A DNA stretch of 64,000 nt from Agelas oroides (taxonomy: Eukaryota > Porifera > Demospongiae > Agelasida > Agelasidae), in the NCBI GenBank assembly GCA_949130485.1, contig OX422185.1, forward strand, positions 3,146,304 to 3,210,303, read 5' to 3'. Below the pieces are notes generated by a model. That model saw nothing but the letters and a program-made list of their open reading frames with translations. It was not told the DNA's origin and did no database searches. This document shows positions 12,441-23,122 of this stretch, in pieces (positions within the stretch are counted from its first letter, which is position 1; each line of letters opens with the position of its first letter). The translations under genes were made by a program, and so were the position numbers.

Positions 12441-12640
12441 GGTGAATTAGAATGGGGCAGTAAGAGTTGGTCTCGAAACAAAATATTTTCTGACAACTTT
12501 GGTTATGTGCTCTACCACTGAACTATGACTATTGGACAACCACCAGCCCTCAAAATCCTCTATAATTATGTATTTGCTGGGTTTGATTCCCGACAGCTGT
12601 TGGCTTCTAACTTTTCGACATTTCCAGCTGAGGCAAAATG
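12441..12640 (-). repeat. Possible tRNA-derived SINE fragment
   Basis: On the minus strand TAGTTCAGTGGTAGAGCA resembles an RNA polymerase III A box. It is followed about 40 bases later by GTTTCGAGACC, a B-box-like motif. The cloverleaf is not intact, so this is a tRNA-like repeat at best and not a tRNA gene. Confidence 0.35.
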
Positions 12641-13241
12641 ATAAAGCAAATAGCCCTGTTCCCAGGCTCACATACGTCAGCCTGGGATTGAGACTAATTA
12701 ATACCTATAGCTAGTACTCTTCAATGTTGCACTGCAATGCACTTGGAAGAAAATATGGGCCAGGGAGAAGTGGATTAGGGGTCAATTAAAGGATAGCAGT
12801 ACACGGTGGCTGTTGCATTAGTGCTTGGCCACACTGTACAGATTCCTACTCAAGAACAACTCGCCATTAGAATCACAAAGTCCACTTTAGCTGGTTCATC
12901 AGCAACTCTGCAATTGCCGAAACATTCAGTAACAGAGAATCATAAAGCTATGTATGAAGGTGTTGGTTGTTCAACGATGAGGGTATCACAAACAGTATAG
13001 CATATCAGGTTGCAGAAATATCCATGTATATGAAAATTGTCTTGGGAGATACAGAAACAGACACATAAAATAGAAGTGCATGGTATCAAATTAACAATTG
13101 CATGGAGGAGATAATTTTATATGCACCATATTTCTTTCAACATGCATACATTATCATTACTTACAAATAATGCATTGACATAATATTATTAGAAATTAAC
13201 TCTTATAGCTACAAACCATGAGATGTTTCTATTTAGCTACA
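12641..13241. other. Stretch without recognised gene
   Basis: A 50-base hairpin with CCCTGTTCCCAGGCT and AGCCTGGGATTGAG lies at 12653-12695 and looks like a tiny relative of the TAGCCTCG family. A plus-strand open frame of 64 codons at 12806 has no recognisable domain. Nothing else is supported. Confidence 0.3.
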
Positions 13242-14112
13242 TCAGCAGTAAACAATGGTTAACAAGTTATGCAAATATGAACATGGAGTATTTTGGAGTA
13301 TTTTGTCAATCTCTTCATGTCTCTCTAGCAACTTGAGCTGCTCATTAAACCTACGAGTTGCTAATGTTTCACTCTTTTCATGAGAAAAGTTGTTTTGCCT
13401 TCTTAACATACTCCATAGCTTCAGAATATTGTTCGTTCCACAAACACAAGTCACAATGAGCATTATAGTAGTTTACTGCATAAAGATTGACCTCACTTGG
13501 CAGCATGTCCAGAGATACTCCATGAAGACATTTCTTGGCTTTCTCAAGATCAAGTTTTGTAGGCCTGTACTCATCTGGTGGAAGCCTATCTGCTATCAGA
13601 AGTGTTCTCAAGTGAAACTTAGCCTTTTCAATACAAAATAAGAAAATGTATGGTTTTTCATAATCCTCCACAAAATTAGCATGTTCAAGGAGTTTGTCAA
13701 AGTCTTCTTCAATGGACTTGTACTTTTCAGCAGATGTGTCTTTTTGCATCACTAGATTACGCCATTTCACCACTGTTTCCCTGTACAGCACAAGAGCTGT
13801 TTCCTTGGAAGGAGCAGCATTACACAATCTTTCCTTTGCTGCTGAGACGTGCTCTAATGCTTCATCATATTCACCTCTACTGTAATACATAGCTGCAAAG
13901 AGTCTGTGGATCATGCCTTGTAAAAGTAAACCATTTTTACATTCAATTGGTGATGCTTTCTCCCAAGCAGCTCTGAGCAGTTTTTCACCATCTTCATATT
14001 GTTCACGAAGAAAAATTTCACTTGAAGCTTCCCAGCACAATGCAAAAGCTTTAAGGTTGGCATCAATATGACTGCTATCAACAATGCTTTGGGCAAGTTG
14101 CATAATCTGCTC
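13242..14112 (-). pseudogene. Gene 2: truncated, frameshifted copy of gene 1 TPR exon
   Basis: This segment is a close copy of the gene 1 TPR exon; long runs are identical, including EQYEDGEKLLRAAWEKA. Homology stops at about 14112, where LINE sequence takes over, so the 5' part with the RYTG motif is missing. Near 13380 a two-base deletion relative to gene 1 changes the frame. The upstream frame then ends KKAKQLFS and the remaining helix (ETLATRRFNEQLKLLERHEE) lies in another frame. No death-domain exon precedes it. The high similarity suggests a recent duplication. It is most likely non-functional unless the deletion is a sequencing error. Confidence 0.85.
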
Positions 14113-15504
14113 AACACTAGCTTGCACCCCTTCGTATACAGCCCCTCACACAAACTAACAAATGATTCTTCCACACCGTATTCCCGCATTTTCCTCCACA
14201 GCCCTTCCCTCCACACTGTATCATATGCTTTACTTACATCCATAAAACCCATCCAGGTACTTTTCTTCTTTCTCTTCCTCAACTCACATGCACCCCTCAA
14301 GATCATAATCTGGTCTGCACACCTCCTTTTTGCCCTGAAACCTCCCTGGGCATCTAGCTGTCAATATATTCTCTTCTGCATACTCTCCCAGCCGAACTAT
14401 CAAAAGCTTTGCCCAAACTTTGGCAACACAGCTTCCCAGTGCAAGGCCTCTGTAGTTGCTTGCACTCTCTGGATCGCCATCCTTAAACAGGGGTATGACA
14501 AAACTACTCTTCCAATCCTGTGGGTATACTTGGATTCTCCTCATTACATTGAACATGCACCTCATATACTTTCCACCATCCTGCTCCCTCCATAAATTAA
14601 CATCTCATTTAGAATTCCATCTGGGCCTGGCGCCTTCCCCCTCTTCAGTGTCTTCGAAACCCTCACCACTTCCTCCCATCCTATCTCTTGGCAGCTCTGG
14701 TTCCTGCTCTGGATCCAAACTATTACAACTCTTCCCTAGCTCCTCCCAATGTTTAGCCAACACCTCCAGAATCTGTTCTGTTTCTTCAACTACTGCTCCG
14801 TCTTTCCCTCTCATCCTTGTGATCCTCCGGTTTTTCTTTTTCCCTCGCAAGTCTGACCAGAATAACTTGCAACTTGGCCCTCCTTGTTCTTTGATTTTCT
14901 GCAACTTGTTCTTCCTATTTTTCTTTTTCTCCTTTCTAATCACCTTCTTCACCTGTCTCCTCTTCTCTCTGTATGTTTACCAGCATTCATTAACTGCCTC
15001 TCCTCTCCTCCTAGCCTGTCTTAGCTGTTTGCAAGCTTCCCTTCTTGTTTGGATTGCTTCCTCCACTTCCTTCGACCACCAACCCTTAGACAGCTCTGAA
15101 ATCCTTTTCTTACCAATCCCTCTTTCCGCTGCTGACATCACCTTTGTTTTCCGTTCTCCCCATACTCTCTCAACTAGTTCTTCTCCTACTTCCCTGATTT
15201 CCACATCTCTCACCCAGGGCTCCCATCCTTGAAATTCCTCCTCAATTGCTTCCTGAAACTCATCCCAGCTGCTTCTCCCATCAACCCTCCACTTGAACCT
15301 TTCTTCTCTCTTCATCTCCTTAGGGTTTCCCGCCTTAAACACACCCCAAACAACATTGTGATCTGACCCTGTATCGATAACCCCCCTGTCTTCTACTACC
15401 ATTTCCACCAACTCATGCCTATGCTCTTGTGGGAATAACATATAGTCAATCACCAATTTCTTGTCTCCACATTCCCAGGTCCACCTTCCCTTACATACAG
15501 GCAT
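14113..15504 (-). mobile_element. LINE fragment: endonuclease end and start of reverse transcriptase
   Basis: The minus strand carries pieces of one non-LTR retrotransposon open frame in order. First is the end of an apurinic-type endonuclease (IDYMLF, then DTGSDHNVVWGVF). A lysine-rich linker follows (WWSKEVEEAIQTRREACKQL). Then comes reverse transcriptase (WKSSFVIPLFKDGD, ASNYRGLALGS, and the first catalytic aspartate motif FMDVSKAYDTVW). Both ends are truncated: the start of the endonuclease and everything after the first catalytic block are missing. The coding pieces lie in more than one frame, so the copy is dead. It abuts the truncated gene 2 exon directly. Confidence 0.85.
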
Positions 15505-15539
15505 TTTTCATCTTTAAGAAATTTCCAATAGGTTTACAC

Positions 15540-15620
15540 GAAAACCTCCGATAAGAGGACAACCTCTCTACAAGGGACAACTGGCCTGTCCCCAATGTGT
15601 CCTTTGTTCGGAGGTTTTAC
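15540..15620. repeat. Small pogo/Tigger-like inverted repeat, copy 2
   Basis: Ends AAAACCTCCGATAAGAGG and GTTCGGAGGTTTTACTGT, with the same centre as 10561..10639. It lies just beyond the 5' end of the LINE fragment. Confidence 0.65.
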
Positions 15621-16006
15621 TGTAACATCATTTGTGGAAGTTGTATGTATATTTGCTTTTTCTAGGCAATTCAAGTGATGAAATCTGGGGCTCAAAATTA
15701 GTGTTATAAAAACATTTTGAAGTGCTAACTGTACATATCACGCCAGACATTGCGGAATTTTCTTTCACTGAGGACAAAAATGTGGAACTGGTAACAGCTA
15801 GTAGGTATATGATGGTGTGCAGTGACAGTATTGACTAATGAAATTACAAAACTTTAGGATCAGAAATTTCAGATCAATTACTGCTACTGATAAACCATAA
15901 AATCAGAACTGGAAGACATGGATTGACTATACTCAAGTATTATAGTATAAGTAAGAGCAGTATGAATCACTATCACTGGGCTAGACTGATACTTTCTCCA
16001 AAATAG
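15621..16006. other. Stretch without recognised gene
   Basis: AT-rich sequence downstream of the gene 3 stop codon. No exon or repeat was recognised. It may contain the 3' untranslated region of gene 3. Confidence 0.3.
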
Positions 16007-17485
16007 TTAGACAATATCAGCATTAGAATATTTCTTGAGTATTTCATCAATTTTCTCATCTCCATTTATTCTTTCTAGCAACTTCAATCGCTGATCAACT
16101 CTGCGCAATGCAACGTTTCTTTTAATTTTCATTTCATCATACATTCTTCTGGCCTTTTCAAGATAGTGCATGGCCTCAGCATATTGTTCTTTCCAGATAT
16201 GCAAGTCATAAACAGTACGATAGTATTTTGCAGTGTAAAAGTTGCTCTGATTTTGCATTGTATCCAATGACACATTCTTCTGCCTTCCTAAGATTGTCAG
16301 GACTGGGCCAGTATTCTTTTGGTGGGAGTTCATCTGTTATCATGTCTGATCTCAAGTGAAATGAAGCTTTCATTGCAAGGAAACTACAAATAGCAGCCTT
16401 TTCATATTCTTCCATGTGTTTTGCATGTTCAAGGAGTAGTTCATATCCTTTTCAACCGTAATTCTGTATGAAGTGCATAAGCTGTTTCATTTGAAGGTGC
16501 AGCATTAAACAACCTTTCCTTTGCTTGTAACATGTACTTCGATGCTTTATCATCATTACCTTGAGAATACTGCATATGTGTCAAGTGCTTTAGAACTCTT
16601 CCTTGTAACAGTAGGCCATTTTGACACTCTAGTGGTGATGCTTTCTCCCAAGCAGTTCTGAGCAATTTTTCAGCTTGTTCATAGTTCTCATTAACAGCCA
16701 CAGACAAAGATTCCCAGCACAGTGCAAAAACTTTGATATCAGTACTGATACTTATTTCACCTAGTATTTGTTTCAAAAGTTGCTGGATCTGCTCATAGTC
16801 AGGTGATAGAAACAATTTTGTGAACAGCGTTTCTAGCTTGTGGTATCGTGTATTTGCGGGCCAGTGTACCTAAGGGGAGGAGGCTCTTTCATCCTTACTA
16901 CTCCATGTCGATCTCTCATCTTCACACCTCCATGTTGATCTCTGTCAAGAATTTGCACATTACAATCACAGTCTTCGGAGTGGTACATATACTCGATCCC
17001 TTCTGAATCCACTATTGAGTGTATTGATATCTGAATGTTACAAGCTGTATCAGGCTGATAAAAACAGAAAGTAAGTAGCAGTTTACCTTGTTTACACGGT
17101 TTGCTTTCCACATGGTACAGAGGGTAAGGGTGAGAACCATGTGCATCATGATATGAAACTCGAACTGCTATGTAGCAGAATAATGTCTTGCGACTGACTT
17201 CTGGAGGTTTCTCACCATGCAACAGTAGTACACAGTCAAGAGGTTGCTGTGTTGCCGTATCCACAACAGTCACAGTGGGAGAAAACTGCTCATCATTCTT
17301 TATCTGTTGTGTGTGACATTCACTTTTGTCTATGGCAAAAACCGTTTGCAGAGGTTGATAGTTCGAAACCATTACCCGAATGTACTGAGGAAGACAGAAA
17401 ATATCTTTAGGATCAGTCATTTCGTGTCCTTTTTCTGGAAGTACTTCAGATTGTTGCTGACTTTCAAGCTTCCTGTATTTTTTGT
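16007..17485 (-). pseudogene. Gene 3, last exon: beta-rich plus TPR-like domain, three lesions
   Basis: The exon starts after TTTCTCCCAG with two bases that complete a codon left open by the exon at 18145..18262. It encodes a charged linker (KKYRKLESQQQSEVLPEKG), then a domain with alternating hydrophobic strands (YIRVMVSNYQPLQTV, PLDCVLLLHGEKPPEV, GKLLLTFCFYQ), then PPPLRYTGP and the TPR-like array. Against genes 4 and 5 there are three breaks: a one-base loss near 16858, loss of about 20 codons with a frame change near 16430, and a small loss near 16280. All three would have to be sequencing errors for the gene to be active. The C-terminal helices (IWKEQYAEAMHYLEKARRMY) are otherwise well preserved. 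Confidence 0.8.
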
Positions 17486-17815
17486 CTGGGAGAAACAGCA
17501 TACATGATATGATATTCATCAAATGCATAACATTTGTGGATGCAGACATAGCTTATGTTTATGACTGCTCTTACCTACCAACTTGACAATGTCATTCTAG
17601 TAATGACAAAACAGAGAATCCAGAGTAGGTAATAAGTAGTTGTGGTGATAGCCATTATGTATACCTAAGTTAGCCCTAACTCCAAAGCTATATGCACCTG
17701 ATGTTACACTTATCAAGCATACACAACATTAATTATTCAGAAAAAGCTGTTTATCTTCTTGGTCAGTAACATAACCTCTACCAGATTTGCGACTGGGTAT
17801 GCTATAATCCAAATG

Positions 17816-17958
17816 TAGCCTTGTTTCCAGGCCATCTTCAACTCCAGTATGTTCACCTCCAGTATGCATTTGGTTGCTTTCTACAATTGCATATTGGCAA
17901 ATACCGGAGGTGGCAAATGGCCTGGGAATGAAGTTGCAAAGGCCTAGGAACAAGGCTA
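17816..17958. mobile_element. Small TAGCCT-family element in gene 3 intron
   Basis: The ends are TAGCCTTGTTTCCAGGCC and GGCCTAGGAACAAGGCTA, close to those of the large MULE at 40287. Flanking nonamers ATCCAAATG and ATGAAAATG are similar and may be a decayed target duplication. Length 143 bp, non-coding. Confidence 0.7.
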
Positions 17959-17977
17959 ATGAAAATGTACCTGTGAC

Positions 17978-18076
17978 CTAGCCTCATTCCCAGCCCACTC
18001 CCGTACTTTATCTCACAGCCATCGAGATAACCACAGCTGCAAGATAAATCTGGGAGTGGCCTGGGAACAAAGCTAC
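17978..18076. mobile_element. Second small TAGCCT-family element
   Basis: The ends are CTAGCCTCATTCCCAGCC and GGCCTGGGAACAAAGCTAC. A perfect 9-bp direct repeat ACCTGTGAC flanks it (17969-17977 and 18077-18085). Only 99 bp long and only 20 bp from the previous element, in the same intron. Confidence 0.75.
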
Positions 18077-18144
18077 ACCTGTGACTAACTAGCTCAACTT
18101 GAGACTATAATACCGGCCTAGTACCAACTATTGAACATGGTTAC

Positions 18145-18262
18145 CTGGTGTACCAGGGTGTTCTGTTGCTATTTTCTGGGCCAGAGCATGGTTGTTACCC
18201 CCAACATGGTCCTCTACAGCTTTGACCAGTCTTCTCCACTTAGGCTTTCCAAACCTCTCCAC
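18145..18262 (-). CDS. Gene 3, second death-domain exon
   Basis: A 118-bp exon bounded by CCCTAG and CAG|GTAACC. It encodes the second half of a death domain: VERFGKPKWRRLVKAVEDHV, then GGNNHALAQKIATEHPG. The G-x-P-x-W-x-x-L-x-x-A pattern is typical of the fourth helix and the start of the fifth in animal death domains. Gene A has an exon of exactly the same length and sequence type at 35724..35841. It follows the exon at 19091 in phase 0 and leaves one base for the next exon. Death domains pair with other death domains in signalling complexes; the partner is unknown. Confidence 0.85.
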
Positions 18263-19090
18263 CTAGGGATAGAGAATAGCTGGACACATGTGATATACAA
18301 TTCCAGGCCCTACTCGCTTCCACTTTGTGATAATTAGCAGCATAGTATAATCAAAAACATGAGTCGCAGGTAAGGTCTAGGAGGTTCAAAGTAATGTTAA
18401 GCATAAATACATCCACATCCACAATTGAAGAATTTGGTAGATAGATAGTGAATAAAGAATTAATCTTCATGTTAAAATGCTATGTTGAGTTTTAGATCTG
18501 GGGTTAAAGCTGGAGGAGTTTATTGCTGATGCAGGGCTGCTGTAGCCACCAGGTTTGGACTGGTAGTGTGTGCATAAGCATGATATAGCAAGAGGGGTCT
18601 GGGGGCATGCTCCCCCAGGAATTTAGAGGCTATGAGATTGCTTCTGAGACCATTTTTGGGCCAATATGATGCTTCTCGGAGGCCAGACGACAGAGTTTCA
18701 CATGTATGAATATCTACCCTTTCTGCCCATTGCGTCATTTCGGCTTTCCAATCCTTCACTAATCTCACAAGCCACATCCTTCGCAGATGAGGATTGTGAG
18801 ACTATAATCATTCACTTGGAAGAACAGATAGTTGCTGGAAGGAAGACTTGGAAGATTCTTTTTCACACTGTTCGCAGCCATTTCACAAGATTTAAAATGT
18901 CACCTGTGTGCTTGGGTGTCCAGCGAGCAATGGCGATGCCAAGCAAGCCACGGGTGAAGGAAAAAGTGGTCCGGTTGAAACCAGACTAACCAGACCGGCG
19001 GCTATGGCCCTGTGATGTGGCCAGTGATGACCCTTTAGTCACCTAGTCATTTGATTTTGTGTATTGGGGCAGTATGAGAGTGGTCCTTAC
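18263..19090. other. Intron of gene 3
   Basis: Lies between the two death-domain exons. It holds open frames on both strands without domain content. A plus-strand frame at 18666 is unsupported by splice sites or paralogues. No complete repeat was recognised. Confidence 0.35.
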
Positions 19091-19272
19091 ATTGTAGTTT
19101 TGCTTCAGCCACAGTGCAAGCATCTCTCTCAGGCAATCACCGGGAGAGTGGGAGTTGGCTAAAAGGATGGCATTCAGCTCACTCAAGTGAATTCCCAGGG
19201 AGATACCAAGATCCTTCCACCTCGCAGTGAGGTCTGCCACCGCCAACCTCACATCTTGAAGGTCATCCTCAT
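19091..19272 (-). CDS. Gene 3, first death-domain exon
   Basis: A 182-bp exon after a TTGCAG acceptor, ending AAT|GTAAGG. It encodes DDLQDVRLAVADLTARWKDL, then GISLGIHLSELNAILLAN and DCLREMLALWLKQNYN. This is the first half of a death domain: the W-x-x-LG-x-x-LG helix, then the CL-x-x-ML-x-x-W helix. The exon at 37375..37562 in gene A is a close paralogue with the same phases. The upstream open frame (hydrophobic VSIIVTTAIYTVLLAVHHVL) might be coding, but the acceptor argues that it is intron. Earlier exons were not found. Confidence 0.85.
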
Positions 19273-20455
19273 CTGCAAGTACGAGAACATGATGCACTGC
19301 TAACAACACAGTGTATATGGCAGTGGTCACTATTATGCTAACCATTACATTTTACTTACTTAGAGGTACTTGTAAATGTACATTGCATTTAGAAGCCATG
19401 CAGCTGGACTCTGAGCTAACTATAGGAGCTAGACATGTACAATTGACAACAAGCTAGTTTTCATGTAACCAAAGCTCAGTTGAGTCCATCTAATAAACTT
19501 CCATGCCCATACATATGCAGTCCAGCTTACTGAGAATAGTAGTACCATCCACACTCTCCCAGCCTACAGGACAGGAGAAGAGAAGTACCTGTTATAATTT
19601 TTCTTGTGGCTTCCATAGCACTTATGCAGGCTTCTTCACTCATTTGTAATCAGATAGTCGGTAGATTCTTTATGGCACAAACACACAATAATGATTAAAC
19701 TTAAGCAAAAGCCATACAACTTGACTACAAACGCACTAAGCAACGAGGAAGAACAATAATTAAACACAAAGGTGTGCCAAAAAGTGTACAAACATGGTAG
19801 GAGTGATAAGGTAAATATACAAATTTAAGCTTGATCATCCCTGCATCTTTTTCACACTAGAGTGCAACTTAGCGTAAAAAGATGTAGGGATAGGGCTTTA
19901 TATGTTTACACGCTTCACTTTCATATCATCATACCTTGGTTGTATACTTCCTAGCATGCCACCCTACATCTTTTCTTGTTAGATTTACCTTCTTACCACC
20001 TTCTTAACTACATTTTCTATACACAACTCACCAGCCATTCTTCTTGACGGCTACGACCAGTGTTTTGATGTGGGAGTGTCTTCCTAGCCTCGTTCCCAGT
20101 CCTTCTTCACGCCTAGTGTTTCTGTACTGCAACCGATCAACAACAGGACGTGGAAAGGCCGAGGCTACTGTCTTCCGCTTCCGTGTATATGTTTACGGAA
20201 ATGGTTTGAGGGGACCGTCCCTGGGGCAGGTAAGCTATCCACGCCGGTTTACGCCCACCATTGTACAGCTGTTCTTGAATGAAGCAAATCACTGTAGCAG
20301 CTGCTTCAGTAGCTTATCGAAGAGCTACATAGCCGTACAGCCGTACTACAAGCGACAAAAGCATGAAGGAAGGCCTGAGAAGTTTCTACGTCGTCGATCG
20401 CCGTACATCAATAGCCACGCCCACCAACAAGACCATGGGTACATTTATTCGTGAC
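19273..20455. other. Stretch upstream of gene 3
   Basis: No promoter or first exon could be fixed. It contains the repeat at 19771..19966 and a solitary TAGCCTCGTTCCCAG end near 20085. A plus-strand frame of 136 codons at 20044 has no recognised domain and no paralogue here. Confidence 0.3.
19771..19966. repeat. Diverged GTAGGGATGGC-family inverted repeat
   Basis: GTGTGCCAAAAAGTGTACAA on the left is answered by GTATACTTCCTAGCATGCC on the right, with a central AAAAAGATGTAGGGATAGGG. It is the same arm structure as the elements at 26953 and 54851, but only the arm region is present. Confidence 0.6.
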
Positions 20456-20756
20456 CAGGGTTGTACCTATACCGGTATAGGTATTGGTATAGGTGCCTAT
20501 ACTCATGGTATAGGCACAGTATAGGTATAGGTAAGCTCATAACCTATACTGACAGTGAAAAGTGTGAAATTTTGAAAAGTTACAGTATAAAATGGTAGAC
20601 TAGTAGTCTGTTTCTCTTGCCATCAGCTATATCTCCTGCAGTACTAAAGATACAACCAGCTGTGAATATCTGTATCAGTATCGGTATGGCCGATCTGATA
20701 GCTAATATTATTGTGTATCTGCAGTATAGGCAAATTGTGGTATAGGTACAACCCTG
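20456..20756. mobile_element. hAT-type MITE, 301 bp, perfect ends
   Basis: It begins CAGGGTTGTACC and ends GGTACAACCCTG. A perfect 8-bp duplication TTCGTGAC lies directly on both sides (20448-20455, 20757-20764). Eight-base duplications and CAGGG-type ends are the hallmark of hAT transposons. The interior repeats the word TATAGGTA many times and codes for nothing, so it is a non-autonomous copy. Confidence 0.92.
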
Positions 20757-23122
20757 TTCGTGACGCCACAAAAAGTGACTTTCCAATAACAGTTTCAACT
20801 CGCCATCCGTTAAACTTTACAGCTTATGACCAAAACTCTACGTAGCCCCCTCTAGCGACTGTTGAAGTTTCTCCTCGCCAAGAATGGAGTATGTGGCACT
20901 CGTACCGTGCGAATGAAACGTGATGAAAATTATAAAACTCAACCACTGCTCTCCGCATTATTTTCTGCAGCATGCTATCAAGATTTGTTACACAGATAGT
21001 ACTTGCCATACAGTACTTGAATATCAAGTTTGGCTGTAAATGATTGCACAGCTAAGACATTTTATAATGGCAGATAATATATTGTGAAATTATTTACCCG
21101 CCACCTTAAGTAGCAGTCCTTGTAAGGAGATCATCTGTATCAGTAACTGCCGCATTCTCCTCTTGACTTTATATCTGGGAACAATTTACTGTGTATTACC
21201 TGCTGATTAAAATTGCATTTGTGATGTGTCACTTTAACATACATAACCAGCCTGACAAGGCTTATGAGACAAAGTTTAGGAATAGCCTACTACATAAACC
21301 TGCAAACAATCATAAAGATGACGAAATACATAAAAAAAATTTTTTTATATGCTATTGAAGTGCAGGCAAGTATCGGCATTATGGATAGTATGCAAGCTGA
21401 AAAACTCTGCATGCAGTCAAACATTAGCTACATGATCACACGATGTGATTGTGTGCATCATACTACCTATATAACAGGGCAGCCTGGAAACGAAGCTTAT
21501 ACTATCTGATACCTTTGTATCCAGACTACAGCAGCTTGTAGTCTGCTCATGGATTGTTGCACCACCTAAACCGGGGCCCATAACTCTAAATTCATCTCAC
21601 GAGAGTCAGAAAATTTTCACACAAGGTATTCAGCACTAAATAAAGAGTCAAAGCAAGTTTTGTCTTTGCATAAGTTTTGTAGCTGCAGTTCAAGCTACTA
21701 GACTGTCTCTTCAAGTGAGGGACTTAAATTCCTTTACTGTCAGTGCATCTCTGCTTTGAATCTGATCTCACAATTGGATATGGTCCATGCAATTTGGAGG
21801 TACCATCACTGGACAAATCAATGCCTTACACTTTGCTATAGTGTTTGACCCATAATGTGAGGACCTGGACTCTTTCCCAGGCCCCACCCAGCCTTCCATT
21901 GCTTGGGAGAGCATGGGGATGAGGCTAGTGAGGAACTAGAAGTGTTCTAGGCAGTTTACTTACAAACTGGCACATGCAAGCACAAGTCATGTTCTCATTT
22001 TATAAGGGTGTCAGTGGTGAAAGTTACATAGCATAATAACCTAGTGAGCTACTTCCATAGAAGACATGGAGAAGCTGCTGTATGAGACAGTATTTGACCA
22101 CTCAGAGTTACAAGATAACTATTACATTTACTTATTCTGCTTTCCATCGCTGACTTTCTATGCCACAGTAGGCAAATCATGACTTGAACAGTAGCAAAGT
22201 GTTTAAGTGCTATCAGTCTGCAGCCAAATATTTCCGTCACGACTTTGCATCTGCAACCTGATGTTAGTACATTCCACATGCTATGTTATGTCAGGCTTAC
22301 TGATACTACTGATACAGATAACATGATGTATACATAATTCACAAATAGCAGTTGAATTAGCTATATATGAAATCTACAGATAGCACTGCTGATATTGAGG
22401 ATGGTCCCATTCTAAAATAAAGAAATACACAAAAGGTATCCTCTGAACCTGATGGTTGACATGGCAGACTAACTGGTCTGGTATATTTCATTCGTTCAAC
22501 CAAGTCATACTTGAAACTATACCACACTTCAAACATAAGCACTATGACATACTTCTAAAGAGCTTGCTTCCACCTCTTTTGGACAGAGTATAGCTACATT
22601 GCTACATTCATTGTTGCTTTGCTACAATGATGTCAGACTTATTTCATTACATAAGATTGTGTGTCACAAGGCAACAGACCTATGCAACAATTATAGCCAT
22701 TCAAGTACAAAATGATAATATTAATGGTATAGTTCTACAAGCATGAAATATTACAAACCATGAACACCTCCTTAGCATGATGAAACAGCTGTGTGCAATT
22801 AGGGTAGGAACATGCAACAATGTCTTGAGTGTACAATTATATGCTAATGTCACCATCTATTCAAATTTCTAAGTTGTTTTGTAGCCCTGTTGGCATTTAG
22901 CATACACTATGTAGCCTTATATAACTTGTTTTGTAACCCTGTAGGACTTCTTGATTTGAGAATCCCAATAAATGGTGAACTTTAATTATATAATGAGCAA
23001 TCAAAGTACAGAAAGTTGCCAGGATTTTAGTTGATACATGGTGGGTGTACAATTGCATGTTACTATGGCAGCGTGATATATCTGGTGTTATAACATTGCT
23101 ATAGAATCAGCATTAGAATTTG
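20757..23122. other. Stretch between genes 3 and 4
   Basis: No supported exon. A partial TAGCCT-family end pair occurs near 21885-21940 (TTTCCCAGGCC and GGGGATGAGGCTAG). The segment closest to 23122 is probably the 3' untranslated region of gene 4. Confidence 0.3.

Noticed and set aside
12441-12640. Possible intact tRNA gene
   Set aside because: A- and B-box-like motifs are present, but no acceptor stem or full cloverleaf can be formed; kept only as a weak SINE call.
14456-15232. A 258-codon plus-strand frame, serine-rich and hydrophobic
   Set aside because: Antisense shadow of the LINE endonuclease and linker coding on the minus strand.
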